A stretch of 64,000 nt of DNA from Paenibacillus sp. FSL A5-0031 (lineage in GTDB: Bacteria > Bacillota > Bacilli > Paenibacillales > Paenibacillaceae): NCBI RefSeq assembly GCF_001956295.1, contig NZ_MRTD01000004.1:310001-374000 (forward strand). The letters run 5' to 3'. The notes beneath the pieces were generated by a model, which was not told the origin of the DNA, did not search any database, and worked only from the letters and a program-made list of their open reading frames with translations. This document shows positions 49,874-58,452 of this stretch, one piece after another; within the stretch, counting starts at the first letter, position 1, and every line of letters starts with the position of its first letter. The translations under genes and the position numbers were made by a program.

Positions 49874-51022
49874 TTGAGCAAGAAGACGGACCACGTTTTT
49901 GTGTGGGGCTTCGTCGGTGTCCTATTTGCTATGTCGTTATTATTTTTTTTACTGCCCGTACAAGCCTTCTCGGACGTTGAGAATCGCACGCTCCAGAAGT
50001 CGCCTGAGCTGACTTGGGATAATCTTTGGTCTAAGAAGTTTGCCGATGATACGGAAAACTACGTAACCGATCATTTTCCTTTCCGAACCAACTGGGTATG
50101 GACGAAGTCTGTATTTGAGCAGCTTCGCCTGCAGCAGGAAAATAACGGCATCTACAAAGGCTCTGACGGTTATTTGTTCGAGAAATTTAATGAACCGAAC
50201 GATAAAGATATAGAAGAATACACTGCTGCGGTGAATAAGTTTGTACAAAACCATCCAAACGCCAACATCACCTTTATGCTTGCTCCGACCTCCATTGGCC
50301 TGTATCCAGAACGGCTGCCGTGGCTGGCTGATGCTTATCCGCAAACGAAGGTAAACAGCTTTATCGCCGATCAGGTTAAAGGGAGCTTGTCATTTATCGA
50401 TGGATTCGAATTTCTGAAGCCTGAAGCCGGCAGCAGCAGACCGCTTTATTACAAAACAGACCACCACTGGACGACTTATGGCGCCTATCTAGCCTATGTT
50501 ACTTACGCAGAGAAGATGGGCTGGACGCCAATGGCCGTAAAGGATTTCGACATCGAGACCGTTACCAACTCTTTTTTAGGCAGCTATCATACTCGCGGTC
50601 AGTTCAGCGGTTTAACACCTGATTCCATTGAAGCGTACAAAGCTAAAAACGGAATTAAAACAGACATGTATGTCGCTGATACGGACAAAACCTTTACGAC
50701 CATGTATGATTCAAGCTATTTGGAAAAAAAGGATAAATATTCGTATTTTCTTGGCGGCGTGCACGCTTTAATGACGCTTCACAGCGAGCTTCCTCCAAAG
50801 CAAATCGATAAGAAGAAGCTGCTTGTCATTAAAGATTCATATGCGCACAGCTTCCTCCCTTTCCTGACGCAACATGTCGAGGATATCCACGTGATCGACA
50901 TTCGCTACTATAACGGCAACATTAGTGACTATATGGAAGCCAACGGGATTGAGGATGTGCTGCTGCTGTTTAATACAACGACCTTCATTGCGGAACGTAA
51001 TTTATTGAAGCTGAAGTATTAA
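49874..51022 (+). CDS. DHHW family protein (AlgJ/AlgX-like acetyl transferase partner)
   Basis: This 382-residue protein has one N-terminal membrane anchor (VWGFVGVLFAMSLLFFLLP) and an extracytoplasmic SGNH-hydrolase-like domain. The catalytic Asp-His motif is KTDHHWTTYGAYLAY at about 193-207, and the Ser is in VIKDSYAHSFLPFL near 320. Such proteins take the acyl group delivered by the MBOAT protein and place it on a polysaccharide. The start is TTG with AAAGGAGG nine bases upstream. A strong terminator closes the operon. Confidence 0.9.
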   Translation: MSKKTDHVFVWGFVGVLFAMSLLFFLLPVQAFSDVENRTLQKSPELTWDNLWSKKFADDTENYVTDHFPFRTNWVWTKSVFEQLRLQQENNGIYKGSDGYLFEKFNEPNDKDIEEYTAAVNKFVQNHPNANITFMLAPTSIGLYPERLPWLADAYPQTKVNSFIADQVKGSLSFIDGFEFLKPEAGSSRPLYYKTDHHWTTYGAYLAYVTYAEKMGWTPMAVKDFDIETVTNSFLGSYHTRGQFSGLTPDSIEAYKAKNGIKTDMYVADTDKTFTTMYDSSYLEKKDKYSYFLGGVHALMTLHSELPPKQIDKKKLLVIKDSYAHSFLPFLTQHVEDIHVIDIRYYNGNISDYMEANGIEDVLLLFNTTTFIAERNLLKLKY

Positions 51023-51053
51023 TGGTGGGTGTAAGTTCAAATAATAGATTCGC

Positions 51054-51095
51054 AAAACAAAGGAGCAACCGTGGTGGCTGCTCCTTTGTTTATTT
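51054..51095 (+). terminator. terminator of the DUF4358-MBOAT-DHHW operon
   Basis: AAACAAAGGAGCA pairs with TGCTCCTTTGTTT around a nine-base loop and runs into ATTT. Confidence 0.85.
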
Positions 51096-51136
51096 GGCGT
51101 TCCTCTCAGAGGTAATTTGGCAGCTGCTGAGCCGTT

Positions 51137-51320
51137 TAACAGGAAATACTCCCGTTAATTAAAACGATTATTCTCTCTCAAAGCCATTAGATGGAAAAAC
51201 TCCTGTTATTTTTAGCAAATCCTTATCAAATGGGCCTATTTGACGAATATAGCAGGAGAAATTCCCGCTAATGGGGCAAAAAGCAATTTATTTATCGAAT
51301 TAACGGGAGGTTTTCCTTTA
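51137..51320. repeat. four degenerate intergenic repeats (AACGGGA...TTTCC type)
   Basis: TAACAGGAAATACTCCCGTT (51138 on), ATGGAAAAACTCCTGTTATT (51191), AGCAGGAGAAATTCCCGCTA (51251) and AATTAACGGGAGGTTTTCC (51298) are related copies in both orientations. They fill most of the 51096-51455 gap, which holds no gene I can support. Confidence 0.55.
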
Positions 51321-51455
51321 AATAAGCTTTGGTCTCAAACGCTCGAAGCAAAGTTTAGTTACCATTCCTAGTGAAATAAGCCTCACCAGAAAAAGGGAAA
51401 TGAATAAAACGAAGCGAATTTAATGTTAGAATCCAAATGTTTGGAGGTATAACAA

Positions 51456-51524
51456 GTGAAAATGAACGCAAATTTCAATTTTTGCTGTCTGAAACCAAGA
51501 ATGATCCGTCCTTATTCATTTTAA
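51456..51524 (+). CDS. possible 22-codon leader peptide
   Basis: GTG at 51456, with GGAGGTATAACAA directly upstream, opens a frame MKMNANFNFCCLKPRMIRPY, then Ser-Phe, ending in TAA at 51522-51524, 19 bases before the kinase ATG. The site is strong, but a frame this short may be fortuitous. If used, it could couple to or attenuate the kinase gene. Confidence 0.35.
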   Translation: MKMNANFNFCCLKPRMIRPYSF

Positions 51525-51543
51525 ATTTAGGGAGGATCTGTAC

Positions 51544-52203
51544 ATGAGCAAACAAAAAAGATTAATTATTATTGACGGTATTCCTGGCTCTGGAAAAACG
51601 ACAACAGCTAAATCCATTTTAGATAAACTAAATTCAAAGCAAGTAGCAACAAGGTGTTTTTTAGAAGAGGAAGCACTGCATCCCCTGCTCTTACAAGGAC
51701 CGGAGTTCAGTTCTTTCACAAATGAAGCAGAAGCAGATCAGTTCATACAGCTTCTCACCACTCGTTATCTTGACTTTGTTCAAGCTGAGCTAAACAGTGC
51801 CCATGAAGTCATTATTATTGAAAGTGTGTTTCTACAAGACACCATTAGTGTCGCTCATCTCATGGGCATGGATAAACAGAAGCTTCTCACTTTCTCTTCT
51901 TCCTTACAGCAGATACTGGCACCACTGGCACCAAGCCTTATTTACTATTATCAAGTGGATGTTGAGAAACAATGGCGGTTTATTTGCAGCGTAAGAGGAA
52001 ATGAATGGGGTCCCGTCTCCTTGCATACGGATGAGGATTTCAAACAAGCTGCAGAGGTGTGGTCACGGAGTCAGTCCTTTGTCCGTGCGATTGTTAATGC
52101 GTGGGACATCCCGAAATTAATCATCGAGAATAAAGACTATCTCTGGGATGAGTATCACCAGCAGATTAGTGAATTCATTGATTCTCTGCTTCCAGTTCAA
52201 TAA
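51544..52203 (+). CDS. P-loop kinase-like NTPase
   Basis: This 219-residue protein has a Walker A motif in IIIDGIPGSGKTTTAK (residues 8-23) and resembles small-molecule kinases of the P-loop fold. A possible Walker B/base region is HEVIIIESVFLQDTI near 90. It could phosphorylate an antibiotic, nucleoside or sugar; nothing in the sequence settles this. A GGGAGGA site precedes the ATG. A possible leader ORF lies upstream and a shared terminator downstream. Confidence 0.75.
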   Translation: MSKQKRLIIIDGIPGSGKTTTAKSILDKLNSKQVATRCFLEEEALHPLLLQGPEFSSFTNEAEADQFIQLLTTRYLDFVQAELNSAHEVIIIESVFLQDTISVAHLMGMDKQKLLTFSSSLQQILAPLAPSLIYYYQVDVEKQWRFICSVRGNEWGPVSLHTDEDFKQAAEVWSRSQSFVRAIVNAWDIPKLIIENKDYLWDEYHQQISEFIDSLLPVQ

Positions 52204-52222
52204 ATAAGCTCCTCTAATCCCA

Positions 52223-52272
52223 AAAGAGGCTGTTCTAAAAGTAGATAAATCTACGTTTAGAACAGCCTCTAC
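52223..52272. terminator. convergent terminator with nested hairpin
   Basis: AGAGGCTGTTCTAAA pairs with TTTAGAACAGCCTCT, with an inner GTAGAT-AA-ATCTAC hairpin. It lies between the convergent kinase and corA genes. It shares sequence and layout with the terminator at 63735-63791. Confidence 0.75.
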
Positions 52273-52293
52273 TTCATTTAAAGCAGCTATAGT

Positions 52294-53232
52294 TTAGAAG
52301 AACCTCTTCTTCCAAAAGATAACGGCTGTGACACTCGATAAAATAACAGATATGGTCATCGCGATAAAAAAGGCATGAGGGTAATCCTGAAACGGTATTT
52401 TAACGTTCATCCCATAGAAGCTTGCGACCATCGTAGGCAGCGATAAAATAATCGTAATCGAGGTCAAAAACTTCATAACAATATTCAGATTGTTGGAGAT
52501 GACCGAAGCGAAAGCATCCATCATACCGCTTAATATCGTCGTATGCGTTTCAGACATTTCAATAGCCTGTTGGTTTTCTACAATGACATCCTCCAGCAAT
52601 TCTTGGTCATCCTCATACATTTTCATGTATTTGCTTTTCAACATTTTTTGCATGACGATGTTGTTTGACTTTAATGAGGTTGTAAAATAGACCAAGCTTT
52701 TCTCCATATTCAATAAGGAAAAAAGTTCTTTGTTTTTCATCGACTGATGCAATTTTTTCTCTATTTCGTCTGTCATTTTGATAATTTGCTTAAGGTACTT
52801 CAAATAAGAAGTCGCTATTAAATATAAAATTTGAAATGAAAATCTTGTTTTTTTGTACGTGTAAAATTGCTTTATTTTATTTTGTGCAAAAACGTGGAAA
52901 ATCGGATTGTCTTTTAGACACACTGTAATAAAACAATCGTCCGCTATAATCATCCCTAGTGGAATCGTATCGTACATGGGAATACCCTTGTCATCCGTCG
53001 AAACCAAGGGGAGATTTACAACGATTAGCACATTGCTATTATCATTTTCAATCCTTGATCGTTCTTCTTCATCTAATGGGTCCTTTATAAAATCCAAAGG
53101 AATTTGTGCTTTAGCAGCTACTAGATTCATTTCTTGCTCCGTTGGAGCTACAAGATTGACCCAGCATCCTGAAGTAATCTCATCCGTTTCTTTCAGTATT
53201 CCGTGCTCGTCAGTAATATAAATATTCAACAT
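52294..53232 (-). CDS. CorA-like magnesium/divalent cation transporter
   Basis: This 312-residue CorA-family channel has an N-terminal cytoplasmic domain (about 1-245) rich in charged helices. Two C-terminal membrane helices follow, with the ion-selectivity motif YGMNV between them (ASFYGMNVKIPFQDYPHAFF), and it ends in a basic KKRFF. Such pentamers import Mg2+ and sometimes Co2+ or Ni2+. GGAGG lies upstream of the ATG. A small ORF ends 18 bases upstream on the same strand, so it may be a leader of this gene. No M-box-type riboswitch was recognised. Confidence 0.93.
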   Translation of the reverse strand: MLNIYITDEHGILKETDEITSGCWVNLVAPTEQEMNLVAAKAQIPLDFIKDPLDEEERSRIENDNSNVLIVVNLPLVSTDDKGIPMYDTIPLGMIIADDCFITVCLKDNPIFHVFAQNKIKQFYTYKKTRFSFQILYLIATSYLKYLKQIIKMTDEIEKKLHQSMKNKELFSLLNMEKSLVYFTTSLKSNNIVMQKMLKSKYMKMYEDDQELLEDVIVENQQAIEMSETHTTILSGMMDAFASVISNNLNIVMKFLTSITIILSLPTMVASFYGMNVKIPFQDYPHAFFIAMTISVILSSVTAVIFWKKRFF

Positions 53233-53250
53233 GGTTATAACCTCCTCAGA

Positions 53251-53391
53251 TTAATGAGGAAGCCAGAAATGCCCCTGCCATACAAAAGAGTTGACCTTCA
53301 GTTCAGTAATCAATCTTCTGAAGATTGGTTTGTTCATGACTTCCCCCTGCAACAAGCTTGGCTCGGGTTCGGCGCTACTTCGACTATCCAT
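53251..53391 (-). CDS. 46-residue small protein upstream of corA
   Basis: A minus-strand frame from ATG 53391 to TAA 53251 encodes 46 residues: MDSRSSAEPEPSLLQGEV, then MNKPIFRRLITELKVNSFVW and QGHFWLPH. AAAAGGAG lies 12 bases upstream of the first ATG; the internal ATG (28-residue product) has GGGGGAAG upstream. It ends 18 bases before corA. Composition is protein-like and basic-aromatic at the C-terminus. It could be a small membrane-associated partner or a leader peptide, as with corL and mgtL in enterobacteria; this is inference. Confidence 0.5.
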   Translation of the reverse strand: MDSRSSAEPEPSLLQGEVMNKPIFRRLITELKVNSFVWQGHFWLPH

Positions 53392-53482
53392 TACAGAACT
53401 CAACTCCTTTTTTTTCGCTATGGTTAAGCACGCTCATTATAATACGCCAAATAAATGAAAATGTCATGAAATTAAAAAAATC

Positions 53483-53519
53483 ATAAAAAAAGATGGCCCC
53501 GCGCTTGCAGGGACCACCT
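53483..53519 (-). terminator. terminator of the epimerase gene
   Basis: GATGGCCCC pairs with GGGACCACC with one G-U pair. Seven T follow on the minus strand. Confidence 0.7.
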
Positions 53520-53591
53520 CTTGTACGCCTAAATATGGCATTTGCTTATTCAAGCGCTATCCTCCGACAGCGCTGCTTTTCACGATTCAAC

Positions 53592-54470
53592 CTATTCATT
53601 TAACGCTGGAATTTCCGAAGGAACCCATAGATTAGCAACGTCGATCCCTTTTTCATCTCTACTCTTTAAGTCTCTCAAAAATTCAAGAAAACCGTATGCC
53701 GGTTTCCATCCAAGCATCTCCTCTGCCTCCGATAGATCATGCTGCTCAACTTGTTTTGGCAGCGTCAACTCATACTTCTTCAATAGGCGGCTTGCACCCG
53801 GCACTTGTGTCTCACACCATTCTGCGCCAAGCTCGCTGAAGATCTGAACAACCTCTTGCGGCATATGATGATTGGTATGTACGATTGTGCGAAATAGCCC
53901 AATCTTCTTTTCCAAAGCTGCTTTGACCGATGCCACTGTGGCTGCCGCCACATCCCGTCTATCTACCCCATTGCGAAGCAATCGTTCCCCAAACTCTAAA
54001 TATGGCCGAGGAATAAATTCATGATAACGCAGCATTGCAATCGATGCGCCTGTCATTTCATGATAAGCCTTGCAGAGGTCTTCCCCGATGACTTTGCTTA
54101 CTCCATAAACCGAGCCCCATCCGAATGCCATCGAGGAGGCATAGACAATCGCTTTTATACCAGCTTGCTTGCATGCTTCTAATAGATAAAAAGTACCATC
54201 GACATTAACAGAAAAAATAGTTTCATCACTAACTGGCGGATTGTGTGCACAATGCCATGCTGCTAGGTGAACAACGGCATCCATGCCCTCCACCGCACGC
54301 TGTACATCGCCTGGCGTTCTAATGTCACATCTAACAAACTCAAGCTGCTTCAAATCTTCAGACTGAGGAGGCATAACGTCTGCCATCCGAACGGTATAAC
54401 CAGCTTGGGCCAATGCTTTGCATACGGCCTGACCTCCATTGCCCGCAGCTCCTGTCACAACAACTTTCAT
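53592..54470 (-). CDS. NAD-dependent epimerase/dehydratase (extended SDR)
   Basis: This 292-residue extended SDR has an NAD motif in VVVTGAAGNGGQAV, an ASSMAF serine region and the catalytic YGVSK (Tyr-x-x-x-Lys) near 125. It resembles uronate dehydrogenase-like or nucleotide-sugar epimerases, but the substrate is open. The start at ATG 54470 has GAGGTGA four bases upstream; a GTG three codons earlier overlaps that site. Single gene with its own terminator. It is not linked to a sugar pathway here. Confidence 0.85.
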   Translation of the reverse strand: MKVVVTGAAGNGGQAVCKALAQAGYTVRMADVMPPQSEDLKQLEFVRCDIRTPGDVQRAVEGMDAVVHLAAWHCAHNPPVSDETIFSVNVDGTFYLLEACKQAGIKAIVYASSMAFGWGSVYGVSKVIGEDLCKAYHEMTGASIAMLRYHEFIPRPYLEFGERLLRNGVDRRDVAAATVASVKAALEKKIGLFRTIVHTNHHMPQEVVQIFSELGAEWCETQVPGASRLLKKYELTLPKQVEQHDLSEAEEMLGWKPAYGFLEFLRDLKSRDEKGIDVANLWVPSEIPALNE

Positions 54471-54697
54471 TTCGTTCACCTCGTCAGTTTTATCGTAATT
54501 TAAAATGGTATAGCTTGGTTGGTTACTATCATGATAACGCTTCCAGAAATATCAGAATCATTTGTTTATTCATCTGCTTAAGCCTTACAAGTCTAATAAT
54601 AGTACAACGATATACAAATATGAAGTACGCAATTTCTTTTTACTTAGTAACCTAAAAGTAACCTATGAACACGCATGACAGTTACCAAGTATGCAAA

Positions 54698-54802
54698 TCA
54701 GAGGAGATTCTCATCTCCCCCTGGTTTAATGTCCGTTGGATTGGACGGTTCCCATACTTGAATTTCCTTATCTTGTTTAAAATATTCAATAATTTTTTTC
54801 TT
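54698..54802 (-). pseudogene. in-frame coding-like extension after the HAD amber stop
   Basis: Directly after the TAG of the HAD gene the same frame continues 34 codons: KKKIIEYFKQDKEIQVWEP, then SNPTDIKPGGDENLL, to a TGA at 54698. The sequence is protein-like. It may be a lost C-terminus of the HAD gene, the leftover of another gene, or a readthrough tail. The rest of the 54471-54697 gap shows nothing I can support. Confidence 0.4.
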
Positions 54803-55438
54803 CTATTTTATTAAGATCCCCCTAATTTCATCCGGTTGATCGACTAAATAATTTGGATCCTCACCCAGCAATGATTCTTTTGTATCCAATCCCCAAGACA
54901 CTGCAATGACATCGATTTCGCATTTCTTGCATGCAATAATATCCCGTGTTTCATCACCGATATAAATTACATCTTCACGATTTAATTGATTATCTTTTAA
55001 ATATTTTTTTAGCGTTTGATGTTTTCCGAATAGTCCATTTGACGATCGAACTTCATGGATACCCTTGAAATTTTGAGTATGTAAAAAATTAGAGACATTC
55101 GCTGCCGAGTTCGATGTAATGATTGCGATTTTATAACCTTCACTTTGAAGTGCATTTACCACTTCTCTCATCTGATCAATAAATAATATCGAGTTAAGAT
55201 GCTGTTTGTAGCGCTCCTTAAATTCCTTTCCTATTTTTCTAATCAAAAGGAACTTATACATCGGAACGTTTAAAGCTTTAAACCGTTCTTTTAATGATAA
55301 ATGGTTTAATAATTTGTATTCTTCATGATTTACGTTTTTAAAATTATATTTTACTGCTAATTCGTTATAAACCATCATAATTTCCGACGTTGAATCTACT
55401 AGTGTGCCGTCAAAATCAAATATTATATGTTTATACAT
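54803..55438 (-). CDS. HAD-superfamily hydrolase (phosphoglycolate phosphatase-like)
   Basis: This 211-residue haloacid-dehalogenase-fold phosphatase has motif I FDFDGTLVDS (residues 8-17, nucleophile Asp8), motif II IAIITSNSAAN, motif III Lys in FGKHQTLKKYL and motif IV YIGDETRDIIACKK. It has the helical cap typical of the PGP/beta-phosphoglucomutase group and probably removes phosphate from a small metabolite. It is 15 bases downstream of the PhzF gene on the same strand. The end is ambiguous because a coding-like frame follows its TAG. Confidence 0.88.
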   Translation of the reverse strand: MYKHIIFDFDGTLVDSTSEIMMVYNELAVKYNFKNVNHEEYKLLNHLSLKERFKALNVPMYKFLLIRKIGKEFKERYKQHLNSILFIDQMREVVNALQSEGYKIAIITSNSAANVSNFLHTQNFKGIHEVRSSNGLFGKHQTLKKYLKDNQLNREDVIYIGDETRDIIACKKCEIDVIAVSWGLDTKESLLGEDPNYLVDQPDEIRGILIK

Positions 55439-55453
55439 CTATTAAATGCACCC

Positions 55454-56368
55454 TCAATCTATCACTGCTGCTTTAGGTAGTTGAACCTCAAATTCATTAA
55501 CGTAAATAGCGATGCCAGTAATCTCAATATCGAGCTGATCAACATTCCTTGTTACCGATACACCAACTCTGCCATTACGGCCAATCTCTTGCCCTTGTTC
55601 AACAACAAGATGAATTGTTTTTTCCGAGTTGTTATCTATGTACTTCGCGTAGTATGCACCCATTACACCGGAAGCCGTACCTGTTACGGGATCTTCAATC
55701 GTTCCTGAAAATGGCGATGAAAAATGACGGGCATGCATCTGCGCATTCACATCGTATGTTTCTAAACAAAACGGATGGATGGACGCTCTTGGCATTTCTT
55801 TTAAAATATGTGGAAACAATGAATTGTTTGGCTTCATTTTACTGAAAGTGCTCAGGCTTTTTATAGGAATTAATAAGGTCCACGCACCGGTACTTCCATA
55901 CAAAGTGGGGAGCCCCGTCTCGATCTCACTTTCATCGATGCCCATAGAATGAGCCAGCTCCAAAAAAGAACCATGGAATGGCTGAAATTGAGGAGCGGCT
56001 TGCCGCATCGTAACAAGAGGTTCACCATTTGCATCAAAATCGATTTTTATCGGCAATACTCCAGCTTTTGTTTCAATCGTGAATGCTGAAGGATGATCCA
56101 GCAGCCCTTTCGTTTGCAGCGCATAAATGGTTGCCATCGTTGCATGACCACAAAGATTTATTTCATGGCCTGGCGTAAAATAACGAATTCGAAGATCAGC
56201 CTTATCCGATTTCAGCGGAAATGCCGTCTCATTGAAGCCAACTTTTTCTGCAATGGTCAGCATCTGTTCTTCGGAGAGATCATCACCATTAAGTACGACT
56301 CCCGCAGGGTTTCCCATGTTTGGAATATTGCTGAATGCGTCATAGTGATACACATTGATCGTTCTCAT
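55454..56368 (-). CDS. PhzF family isomerase
   Basis: This 304-residue protein has two diaminopimelate-epimerase-like halves. The N-terminus is [20 protein letters not shown] with the catalytic Glu in GFNETAFPL (about 46), then [20 protein letters not shown] with the GHAT signature, and a C-terminal [16 protein letters not shown]. PhzF itself acts in phenazine synthesis, but most homologues are isomerases of unknown substrate; no phenazine genes are present here. GGGGGGACTG precedes the ATG. Confidence 0.9.
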   Translation of the reverse strand: MRTINVYHYDAFSNIPNMGNPAGVVLNGDDLSEEQMLTIAEKVGFNETAFPLKSDKADLRIRYFTPGHEINLCGHATMATIYALQTKGLLDHPSAFTIETKAGVLPIKIDFDANGEPLVTMRQAAPQFQPFHGSFLELAHSMGIDESEIETGLPTLYGSTGAWTLLIPIKSLSTFSKMKPNNSLFPHILKEMPRASIHPFCLETYDVNAQMHARHFSSPFSGTIEDPVTGTASGVMGAYYAKYIDNNSEKTIHLVVEQGQEIGRNGRVGVSVTRNVDQLDIEITGIAIYVNEFEVQLPKAAVID

Positions 56369-56432
56369 AACAGTCCCCCCGCCTACTCAGCTACTCAATT
56401 TTTATTAAAGTGGAGAATAAAGTTGTACTCGC

Positions 56433-56963
56433 TTATTGTAGAGAATCGGACTCAAACCAGTTGGTTATACTTTTCGTTTTCGTAAAACCTAAATATTTGT
56501 ACGTGATCGTTACGTTCTGTATGGGTTGATGTTCATAGCGAATTCGGAGACCGTATTGCATTGGTGTATGTTCTTTTCTCTCTAGTGCTGCTTGAATCTC
56601 ACCCCGAGAAAGCGCTGGATAAATAGAAGAGGCCGATAGTTCCATAAACTGGGTAGCAGGATCTAAACTTGGTAGAACCTGCACCATATGAGTAGAATCA
56701 TAAGAGATGCCCAGTTGAACGTCATCCGAGCGATCTTCACCATTCACACTGACCTTCTTAATGTCGATTTTCTGAAACCCTTCATTGCTGAGCTCAACGA
56801 CATACTCTTCTACCTTACCATCATGATTATTGATTCGTTGAAGTCCGTTATTTACTAACGGGTCCGTTATTCGATACCAAATAATTACGGATAAAACCAA
56901 TGCGATAAGAATGAACAAGCTGAAACTTACAACTGTTCTCTTCACGCTCCATCTCTGGTTCAT
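56433..56963 (-). CDS. membrane-anchored protein of unknown function
   Basis: This 176-residue protein has one N-terminal membrane helix (VVSFSLFILIALVLSVIIWY) and an extracytoplasmic beta-rich domain (VVELSNEGFQKIDIKKVSVN, then PIQNVTITYKYLGFTK) that looks like a small Ig-like or NEAT-unrelated sandwich. No family is recognised. GGAGGC lies upstream of the ATG. It is 64 bases upstream of the PhzF gene on the same strand, so co-transcription is possible. Confidence 0.6.
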   Translation of the reverse strand: MNQRWSVKRTVVSFSLFILIALVLSVIIWYRITDPLVNNGLQRINNHDGKVEEYVVELSNEGFQKIDIKKVSVNGEDRSDDVQLGISYDSTHMVQVLPSLDPATQFMELSASSIYPALSRGEIQAALERKEHTPMQYGLRIRYEHQPIQNVTITYKYLGFTKTKSITNWFESDSLQ

Positions 56964-57023
56964 ATCAAGCCTCCTATCACATTAATTGGATGATTTTGTA
57001 TTTATTAAATTATATTCGTCAAT

Positions 57024-57899
57024 CTAAAATAAATCCAACTGCTCAATAATCGGGGGCGGCGGCCCATTCGGACTTTCGCCGTTCGGGCGAGTCAGTCCCA
57101 GTATCTCCATCATCCGCTTCGCGTTGTCAGCTGCGTCCCCTCCGGAATTGTTATTAAAAATGACGTAGATATGCTCGCTCTGCTGCTCCAGCAGCCGCAG
57201 CTTATTCGCCCAATCTTGCAGCTCTTCCTCGCTATAGCGATACAAATACCGAACTTCGCGCCAATTCGGCGCACTGGCTTGATTCCAGCCAGACACATTG
57301 CGTCCATGGAACCTGACAATAGTTGATTGTGCATCGGTTGCTGTGAGAACGATCGGTATGGAGCCTATTCCTGCCTGCGGCTCATCACAAACACTATGCA
57401 TCCACTGCTCCTGCCTCATGAAATCCAGCGTTTTCTCACAGTACTCCTGTGTAAACCAGCTTTGATGACGGAATTCCAGCGCGCAAGGAATGCCGTTCAT
57501 TCTTGCTTTCGTCTCCCGCAGAATTCGCACATTGGCTGCTGTACAATCAAACCACGGCGGATACTGGAACAAGGCTGCCGTCAATCGGCCAGTCTCCATC
57601 ACGGGCTCCAGCATTTGCCGGAATGCACCGAACATTTCATTTGTCTCCGAAGCCGGAACTGTAGGCCCGCGTTGATGTCCGGTCATCCCTTGATAAGCTT
57701 TAACGACGAAGTGAAGGGATTCCGGCGTATCTGCCAGCCATTTGCTGAATCGCTCTTTAGATTGTATGGCATAAAAGGTGCTGTCTACCTCTACAACCGG
57801 AAAATGTTTTGCATATTGCCGCAGCTTGCTGCCCGCTTTGCTAACTGGAACATACAGCTGGTCATGATCGCCCCATCCTGCAAGGCCTATTGAAATCAT
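57024..57899 (-). CDS. DUF72 family protein (YecE-like)
   Basis: This 291-residue TIM-barrel-like protein has the DUF72 pattern: SIGLAGWGDHDQLY at the start, VVEVDSTFYAIQ, LRFHGRN-type VRFHGRNVSGW and a C-terminal HIYVIFNNNSGGDAADNAKR. The family is widespread and linked loosely to nucleic-acid processing, but the biochemical role is unknown. GAGGTGA lies upstream of the ATG. Monocistronic in this view. Confidence 0.88.
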   Translation of the reverse strand: MISIGLAGWGDHDQLYVPVSKAGSKLRQYAKHFPVVEVDSTFYAIQSKERFSKWLADTPESLHFVVKAYQGMTGHQRGPTVPASETNEMFGAFRQMLEPVMETGRLTAALFQYPPWFDCTAANVRILRETKARMNGIPCALEFRHQSWFTQEYCEKTLDFMRQEQWMHSVCDEPQAGIGSIPIVLTATDAQSTIVRFHGRNVSGWNQASAPNWREVRYLYRYSEEELQDWANKLRLLEQQSEHIYVIFNNNSGGDAADNAKRMMEILGLTRPNGESPNGPPPPIIEQLDLF

Positions 57900-57930
57900 A
57901 TCTTCACCTCTTTTATACGTTCATTCAAAT

Positions 57931-58353
57931 CTAATGATTTCTATTAAACGAATACAAATACTCATTTTTCACTTCCGCGATCATCGTTGTGAGCATTAAT
58001 AGAATAAATGGTAAAAGCGAATAAAGCAAAATCTGTCGGATTTGGATATTTAGTTGTGCGTTGATCGTACTCATTTCGGAATACACTACAATTCCCCATT
58101 TATTTTCCGGCACATAGGAATATCCCGCCAATAAAACCGCGATAGATTCCTTTTTCGTCATATAAAGACTCATTGATAAATACGATAAGCTGCTTCGTAC
58201 TGATTCATCTACGACCATAATCGAGTTAAAATAGTTGCTGCTTTTACGGATGAGATCAAGATAGCCCGCGTCTGCCGCATTAACCACTGAATAAAAAGCA
58301 GCAGCTTTTTGAGGCTGCTGCTCATGGATATAAATAAAGAAAAAGAAAGCCAC
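57931..58353 (-). pseudogene. fragment of a membrane sensor (dCache-like), 5' truncated
   Basis: The frame encodes part of an extracytoplasmic sensor domain (DAGYLDLIRKSSNYFNSIMV, then AVLLAGYSYVPENKWGIVVY) followed by one membrane helix (LLYSLLPFILLMLTTMIA). It ends soon after, so no signalling domain remains. Its apparent GTG start lies inside the terminator hairpin at 58340-58371, so the true N-terminus is missing. It looks like the remains of a histidine kinase, cyclase or chemoreceptor gene. Confidence 0.65.
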
Positions 58354-58371
58354 GTTTCGGAAACGTGGCTT
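58340..58371 (-). terminator. terminator of the ApgM-DASS operon
   Basis: AAGCCACGTTTC pairs perfectly with GAAACGTGGCTT around one base. TTCTTTTTCTTT follows on the minus strand. Confidence 0.8.
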
Positions 58372-58452
58372 AACCTTTATATCAGCAAATATTTAATTAC
58401 AACTATCGCTTCGCCTTGCTTTTTTGAATAAGCTTGATCTTCTCATCCTACC

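Noticed and set aside
53233..53410. Mg2+ riboswitch (M-box) or other known riboswitch before corA
   Set aside because: GAGTTGA and TCAACTC could pair to close a stem, but no conserved core of a known riboswitch class was recognised; coding explains the region as well.
53203..53427. plus-strand 74-codon frame over the corA upstream region
   Set aside because: It overlaps the corA start and lacks a ribosome site; the minus-strand small ORF fits the operon better.
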